Assembly (NCBI RefSeq): GCF_042660675.1 | Contig: NZ_JBHSUL010000027.1 | Coordinates: forward strand, 124,001-188,000 | Direction of reading: 5' to 3' | Source of the DNA: Marinilactibacillus sp042660675 | GTDB lineage: Bacteria; Bacillota; Bacilli; Lactobacillales; Carnobacteriaceae_A | Length of the DNA: 64,000 nucleotides | Part shown: positions 59,791 through 64,000 of the stretch, piece after piece | Layout: every line of letters starts with the position of its first letter | Numbering within the stretch: position 1 is the stretch's first letter | Notes under the pieces: model-generated | What the model was told of the DNA's origin: nothing | Databases searched by the model: none | What the model saw: the letters and a program-made list of their open reading frames with translations, nothing else | Program-made: the position numbers and the translations under genes

Positions 59791-60388
59791 CCACTACCAC
59801 CTCCATAGTTAATTTTAATTTCTGATCAATTATTTCAAAATTAGTAACTCTATATTCGCCATTGCGCTTTAAGATGACTTCACTTTCATTGACGTTATCC
59901 GTTAAATAAAGACTATGTCCTTTAGGTAGCTTAATAGCAACTTCTATTGGTCTATTTGACATAACGTTAGCATCTTTTAGTAAACTAGCAGATGTATACC
60001 CAGGATTCGAGTAATTAAAGTCATTGTCCATGAACAGTTCCTGTAAATCTTCAACAGCCTCGTCTAAAAGATTGTTTTGCTTTAATAAATCAGCAAGCAT
60101 AGCTGGCTTCTCATACCTAGTCGCTATGATGTCAGAATCTAGAGTAAACTCTTTTACTTTTGTATCAAGCAACTCTATAGTTTCTTGAGACTCAGAATTT
60201 AAAGAATCAAAATTATTCGTTCTCAAGGCTTGATTGATCCTGAAACTATTAGCTGTTTTAATATATCCTGTTTTAGGATTATATAGTCTGGCTTTGTCAA
60301 GGATACTAAGCTTTGGAGCCGAAGCTACCATTTCCTCGTACTTGCCCTTATCAAGGTAATTATAGCTTAGATGCACGAATTTTATCAT
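59783..60388 (-). CDS. ADP-ribosyltransferase-like protein (VIP2/exoenzyme fold)
   Basis: This 201-residue protein shows the three marks of Arg-type ADP-ribosyltransferase exoenzymes: Arg91 (ATRYEK), an STS-like strand with Ser133/Ser135 (NPGYTSASL) and an ExE pair, Glu168/Glu170 (NESEVILKRN), followed by the usual YRV strand. An N-terminal helix with FRINQALR (49-56) is also family-like. It would transfer ADP-ribose from NAD to a protein. It starts inside the minor head gene (29-base overlap). In many phages such a domain is fused to the MuF head protein; here it is separate. The ribosome site is weak. Probably packaged or made late; the target is unknown. Confidence 0.72.
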   Translation of the reverse strand: MIKFVHLSYNYLDKGKYEEMVASAPKLSILDKARLYNPKTGYIKTANSFRINQALRTNNFDSLNSESQETIELLDTKVKEFTLDSDIIATRYEKPAMLADLLKQNNLLDEAVEDLQELFMDNDFNYSNPGYTSASLLKDANVMSNRPIEVAIKLPKGHSLYLTDNVNESEVILKRNGEYRVTNFEIIDQKLKLTMEVVVDG

Positions 60389-61283
60389 CTAACCATTCAT
60401 CGTAATTTTTATAATCAAATGTTTCTCCAGATTCGTTATCTAATCGCAATTCTGGTGAAATACCTTCTACTTCAGCAATAGTAGTACAACGACAATGAAT
60501 ATCTTCACTAGCTACTCCAAACAACCTTGGACCTTCTGCTTTGGCACCACTAGAACTCTCGAACTCTTCATCGACTTCCACAACTTGCCCATCCAATGTC
60601 TGGTGAGTATCTCGTGTTTTGTTGTCGATTGTCGATAACCATTTTTTCTTGAGGTTAACGCCTTTTTCTTTAACTTCAGTATAACTTCGCTGTTTAGCAG
60701 TTGATTGAACTCTCCCGCCCTCTGTTCTAGCTATGCGATACGCTTGCTTATAAGACGCTTCTGTAAGGTTGCCTATACGTTCCGCTGCCCAAGCATAACC
60801 TTTTCCTCTGATTGCAGCATAGTTGAGAGTATTCCCAACCTGTTCAGCTAGGTTATTTCTGTGATCATATAACCGTTTGGAGAACGTTTTCCCCTTGATT
60901 GGATGGTTAACCAACTGTTCTATATACTTATCCGGAAGAAAAGACATATCCATCTGAATGTTTTCGGCGCCCTCTAACGCATACCACGTGCCATAGTATC
61001 CTCGTTTAGCTTCCTCTTTACCAAAGTCTGCTACTACCGAATCTGCTTTCGAATAAACCGTTTGTAAAACTTCGTCTATCTGTTTTCCTACATCAAGTAA
61101 TCGTTCAGCTTCCATTCTTTTAGAGAACGGTAATTCGTCGTACTGTTCAATATAATATTTAACTTCTTTCTTTATTTCTTTTAATGCATCACGATAATAC
61201 TTGTGAAGCTTCTTGTTTGTCTCAAACTCGGCCCGTCTAGAAAGACTTTCAAGCTCTTGCTGCCACTTGTTCAACTGATTCAT
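60360..61283 (-). CDS. Minor head protein, MuF/SPP1 gp7-like
   Basis: This 307-residue head morphogenesis protein has the MuF-type core with RIARTEGGRVQSTAKQR (about residues 180-197), KKWLSTIDNKTRDTHQTLDGQ and the final FGVASEDIHCRCTTIAEV, in which the CRC motif is the family hallmark. I chose ATG at 61283 with GAGGGTG upstream; GTG at 61292 is inside that site. It overlaps the portal gene end and is followed by the ADP-ribosyltransferase-like gene. Relatives sit inside the head near the portal and may be injected with DNA. Confidence 0.9.
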   Translation of the reverse strand: MNQLNKWQQELESLSRRAEFETNKKLHKYYRDALKEIKKEVKYYIEQYDELPFSKRMEAERLLDVGKQIDEVLQTVYSKADSVVADFGKEEAKRGYYGTWYALEGAENIQMDMSFLPDKYIEQLVNHPIKGKTFSKRLYDHRNNLAEQVGNTLNYAAIRGKGYAWAAERIGNLTEASYKQAYRIARTEGGRVQSTAKQRSYTEVKEKGVNLKKKWLSTIDNKTRDTHQTLDGQVVEVDEEFESSSGAKAEGPRLFGVASEDIHCRCTTIAEVEGISPELRLDNESGETFDYKNYDEWLDDKIRASKL

Positions 61284-62748
61284 CTTCGTCACCCTCTATT
61301 GGATCCGTATTAGCTTGAATGCCAGGCAAATATTCTTGTTCTTCTATTTGCTTCTGAACTTCATCGAAATCTAAATCGAACTGTTCGCAAATCATCTTTA
61401 GGGTAGACTCATCATCGAGTTTGGAAGATGCAGCTAGAATAGACTGAATGATGACTTCTTTTGTTTCTGCTTCCATTTTTTCAATTTCAGCTAACTCTGC
61501 TTGATTAACGACTGTCTCACGAGTAATTGTCATCTCAATGTCACTTGTTTTGTAAGACGTACCATAGCGACGATTGATGTCAGCAACGATCAATTCGTTC
61601 ATCCAAGAAAGCAATGTTCTCAGGCGTGTTTCAGCTTTGTTACATTTCATGTTTAGCAACGAGTATCCCGACTGGATGGCCACGTTTGTGACCGTACCGT
61701 TTGAATCAGCAACTTGAGTAGAATCAAACGCCATACCAAAGTGATAGATTGCTTCTTTGTCTATTCCTAGTTTGGTTTTACGTGCTTCAACTGGAATCTC
61801 AATTGTACGAATATCTACCCCACCGTCTGAACTAACACCGACCGTTTTCTTCGCCTTAATATTCTTACGCAGCTTACTCAAGTCATCGCCTCGGAATCCT
61901 CTGACTACGTATATTGCTTCAGCAAAATCTTGTAAGTTATTAGACAAAAAACAAGCCATCAAGTCGTAATCATCGATTAACGGTTTGATAGGCTCTAGGT
62001 CAGTTCGTTCTTTTTTGTTGTTAGACAAACGATAAAAAGGAATAGTTCCCATGTCTCTTTGTAAAAGCTTACCGTCATCTGTTATAGCGACCACATGTGG
62101 TCTTGGGTTTAACTCTCTTCTGTCATCAAGCCTGAAGTTTTTGTTCTTATCTTCAACGAAAAACGTTACCTTCTCACTGTCCCAGATTTCAGCAAACTCA
62201 ACGCTGGTATTCTTACCATCTCGATAGATGTCTTTGTTGTAATATCTCACCGTGGCCATGCGTACGTTGTCGTCGTCATAGACGTCGAATGTTTGTAAGC
62301 TATCCGACACTTGGAAACACAATCGGTCATCCGCGTTTGTTCTAGCGTATGCATATTCGAATCCTTTGATAGATGAACCTTCTAGCGTTTCTTGAAGAAA
62401 TAGCTGCGTATCATCGTTATAGTATTCTTCGAGTCGTTCTTTGAACACTTCATCTTCAACCTCTAATTCAAGCGGATTCGACAACAAATACTGCACTTTC
62501 TGATCAACTTGTTCTGTGAAGAATGGATGCGGAATCTTTATGTTACTCGCCATCGTGTCTTCAACAAGCCTGTCATTGTCATCAATGTAGAATATTCTGT
62601 GGTTCAAAATGTCATGCTTGTAGTCATAATAATTTTGACCAACTCTAGCCTTCTCTTTTTCCTGTGACACTTTGTCTTCTTTGATTGCGTGCTTTAATCC
62701 ACGAGCAACAACTTCGGGATTGTCACTTAATAAATATTTACTGTCCAC
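61249..62748 (-). CDS. Portal protein, SPP1 gp6-like
   Basis: This 499-residue portal protein forms the dodecameric ring through which DNA enters and leaves the head. The opening ARVGQNYYDYKHDILNHRIFYID and the NPLELEVEDEVF region match SPP1-type portals; IQSGYSLLNMKCNKAETRL (about residues 360-380) and the acidic C-terminus are also typical. The upstream intergenic space of about 47 bases separates it from an oppositely oriented gene that interrupts the usual terminase-portal junction. Confidence 0.92.
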   Translation of the reverse strand: MDSKYLLSDNPEVVARGLKHAIKEDKVSQEKEKARVGQNYYDYKHDILNHRIFYIDDNDRLVEDTMASNIKIPHPFFTEQVDQKVQYLLSNPLELEVEDEVFKERLEEYYNDDTQLFLQETLEGSSIKGFEYAYARTNADDRLCFQVSDSLQTFDVYDDDNVRMATVRYYNKDIYRDGKNTSVEFAEIWDSEKVTFFVEDKNKNFRLDDRRELNPRPHVVAITDDGKLLQRDMGTIPFYRLSNNKKERTDLEPIKPLIDDYDLMACFLSNNLQDFAEAIYVVRGFRGDDLSKLRKNIKAKKTVGVSSDGGVDIRTIEIPVEARKTKLGIDKEAIYHFGMAFDSTQVADSNGTVTNVAIQSGYSLLNMKCNKAETRLRTLLSWMNELIVADINRRYGTSYKTSDIEMTITRETVVNQAELAEIEKMEAETKEVIIQSILAASSKLDDESTLKMICEQFDLDFDEVQKQIEEQEYLPGIQANTDPIEGDEDESVEQVAARA

Positions 62749-62795
62749 TTTATCACCTCACTATATGGTATTATTTAAAAAAAGGAGTTGTTTAT

Positions 62796-63341
62796 ATGAA
62801 TGCATCAAATACTATCAATTTGTTGTTGTCTATCGTAACTGTCGTAGCATCTTTAGTAGCTCTATACTATTCTAGAAAGTCAATTCAACTAACTGAACAA
62901 TCTTTAAAAAATACAGAAGAATCTACTAAACAAGCCAACCGTCCTTATTTGTCGATGTATATCGAAAACATTGATACAGTATATTTTTCAAAACACTTGG
63001 TCTTAAAAAATTTTGGTAAAACTTCGGCAAAAATTATAGATATAAAATTTGATAAAGACTTAACAAAAGAAAAACCACCCATTAGTTTTGACTCAATGAT
63101 TGGTGGCACAATTGCCCCTAATCAAAAATTCACTACAAATTTAAACGATAGTTTTAAAGAGCTGATAACTTGTTCTATTAGTTACCAAGAACAATCAGGT
63201 GAAACTCACTCGGATAATTTTATAATCAAAACAGATATGTCATCAAAATTACTTTGGTCTGCTAAAGAAGATAGTTCTGATTCCTCTGAAGCAACAGCAA
63301 TAAAAAAAGCTGCTCATGCGATTATAAAAGCGTTTAAGTGA
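62796..63341 (+). CDS. Membrane-anchored cargo protein on opposite strand, 181 aa
   Basis: This is a 181-residue protein on the plus strand, against all other prophage genes. It has one N-terminal membrane helix (about residues 8-26, LLLSIVTVVASLVALYYS), then a Gln/Glu-rich helix (IQLTEQSLKNTEESTKQANRP), then a beta domain of about 90 residues (LVLKNFGKTSAKIIDIKF). The N-terminal layout, helix then TEQSLKNTEESTKQANRPYL, is seen in many small Firmicute accessory proteins of unknown role. AAAGGAG lies 7 bases before the ATG. A weak TATTAT lies upstream. Strongly AT-rich; I infer a moron, possibly superinfection exclusion. Confidence 0.7.
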   Translation: MNASNTINLLLSIVTVVASLVALYYSRKSIQLTEQSLKNTEESTKQANRPYLSMYIENIDTVYFSKHLVLKNFGKTSAKIIDIKFDKDLTKEKPPISFDSMIGGTIAPNQKFTTNLNDSFKELITCSISYQEQSGETHSDNFIIKTDMSSKLLWSAKEDSSDSSEATAIKKAAHAIIKAFK

Positions 63342-63345
63342 AACT

Positions 63346-64000
63346 TTAATAGAGCCATCTGCCCATACTCATTACATCTTCTAAACTATAACGAGCAGTA
63401 TCTATACTATGATTGTCTTTGTCTGGATATGTGCCTTTTAGATTGCCGTTCTTATCTCGTTCAAGTTCGTATCCTTCAAACTCTCTAGCCGTATTCGGAC
63501 ACCTGGCACGATCAATTACAATTTCATTCATGTCCTGGAGGAACTTCATCCCATGGTCAATACTACCTGGTCCTTTTTTGGCAGGGTCAATAATCAATCC
63601 TAGTTCTTCAAATTCTGATATTGTTCTAGGCTCGGCACTATCTGCCGTTATCCGTCGATTAGCTGGATTAAGCCTCTTGATTTCTCTAACAGCTGCTGCG
63701 TTCTTCATACCCGTTTGATGGATCTCAACGAATATGTATAAACGTTTACGAGTCTTGTCGTAATAGTTCTCCATATAATGCAAAGGATCTGCAGCGAAAC
63801 CAAAGTCGAGTCCTCTGTATGTCGTATCAAAGCGTTGAATCTCTTCATCTTCAATTTCTCTGAATGTAAGGTTCGTAAAGACTTCTGCGCCTGTTCCTGT
63901 AACGATTCCCAAGTATTCATGTTCATATATTTTAGGCTGCATTTCCTTGAGATGCTCAGCGTCGAGAATAAACTGTTCTCCAAGCCATTCTGCCGGAACA
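63346..64000 (-). CDS. terL: Terminase large subunit, C-terminal part
   Basis: The frame is open to the window edge, so the N-terminal ATPase domain lies outside. The visible 217 residues are the nuclease domain: YRGLDFGFAADP (first metal Asp), ITADSAEPRTISEFE (second acidic pair) and KDNHSIDTARYSLED (final Asp), the RNase H-like triad of large terminases. It cuts and drives concatemeric DNA into the portal. The stop lies 4 bases from the stop of the oppositely oriented cargo gene. Confidence 0.92.
   Translation of the reverse strand, partial: VPAEWLGEQFILDAEHLKEMQPKIYEHEYLGIVTGTGAEVFTNLTFREIEDEEIQRFDTTYRGLDFGFAADPLHYMENYYDKTRKRLYIFVEIHQTGMKNAAAVREIKRLNPANRRITADSAEPRTISEFEELGLIIDPAKKGPGSIDHGMKFLQDMNEIVIDRARCPNTAREFEGYELERDKNGNLKGTYPDKDNHSIDTARYSLEDVMSMGRWLY

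Noticed and set aside
1..64000. CRISPR arrays, tRNA or rRNA genes and complete insertion sequences
   Set aside because: I saw no regularly spaced repeats, tRNA cloverleaf ends, rRNA segments or transposase genes. Apart from tmRNA no stable RNA gene is supported.

Overview
The window reads as a chromosomal segment of a low-GC Firmicute of the order Lactobacillales, most likely a member of the Carnobacteriaceae (the Alkalibacterium/Marinilactibacillus/Carnobacterium neighbourhood). The evidence is the sufCDSUB gene order, a DUF2969-type protein, a T-box controlled metNIQ operon, a tmRNA whose tag ends NTYALAA, and lipoproteins with Asp/Glu/Thr-rich linkers of the kind seen in salt- or alkali-adapted relatives. 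The genus is an inference. Nothing in the window fixes it.

Layout. (1) Positions 1-2650 are a very AT-rich accessory patch on the minus strand: a 130-residue protein, a 392-residue protein and a truncated protein with an ADP-ribosyltransferase-like start, next to the relic of a tyrosine integrase C-terminus. (2) Positions 2.7-8.1 kb hold the SUF iron-sulfur assembly operon sufCDSUB. (3) Positions 8.2-12.8 kb hold two paralogous small membrane proteins, a probable fluoride riboswitch in front of a cation/proton antiporter, a class-I amidotransferase-fold hydrolase, a GNAT acetyltransferase and an alpha/beta hydrolase. (4) Positions 12.9-17.4 kb are the phosphate operon pstSCAB-phoU. Its PstS has its two halves in permuted order, and a PhoP-box-like array lies upstream. 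(5) Positions 17.5-30 kb hold a DASS-type carboxylate transporter, a tautomerase, metNIQ behind a methionine T-box, an ArsC-like/gcvH pair, a BrkB-type membrane protein, a FAH-family enzyme, a Na/phosphate cotransporter and an MFS exporter. (6) Positions 29.6-39.6 kb form a peptide-scavenging block: two paralogous M20 amidohydrolases, oppBCADF and an M20 dipeptidase. (7) Positions 40-41.8 kb hold a small orphan gene, a sirtuin and the tmRNA gene ssrA.

From just beyond the ssrA 3' end to the window edge lies a siphovirus-type prophage, read right to left. The gene order is terminase large subunit (cut by the window), portal, MuF-type minor head protein, an ADP-ribosyltransferase-like protein, small proteins, scaffold, major capsid, connector, head closure, HK97 gp10-like, tail terminator, major tail protein, tail assembly chaperones with a -1 frameshift site, tape measure, Dit, a 1442-residue tail-tip protein ending in an S74 chaperone, small proteins, holin and endolysin. 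Two cargo genes sit between the lysis module and ssrA, and one cargo gene on the opposite strand interrupts the portal-terminase junction. The integrase, repressor and replication genes must lie beyond the right edge.

The most noteworthy items are the two unrelated ADP-ribosyltransferase-like genes, the three prophage cargo genes, the permuted PstS with PhoP-like arrays at two phosphate loci, and the fluoride riboswitch that appears to control an antiporter rather than a fluoride channel. No CRISPR array or complete insertion sequence was seen.
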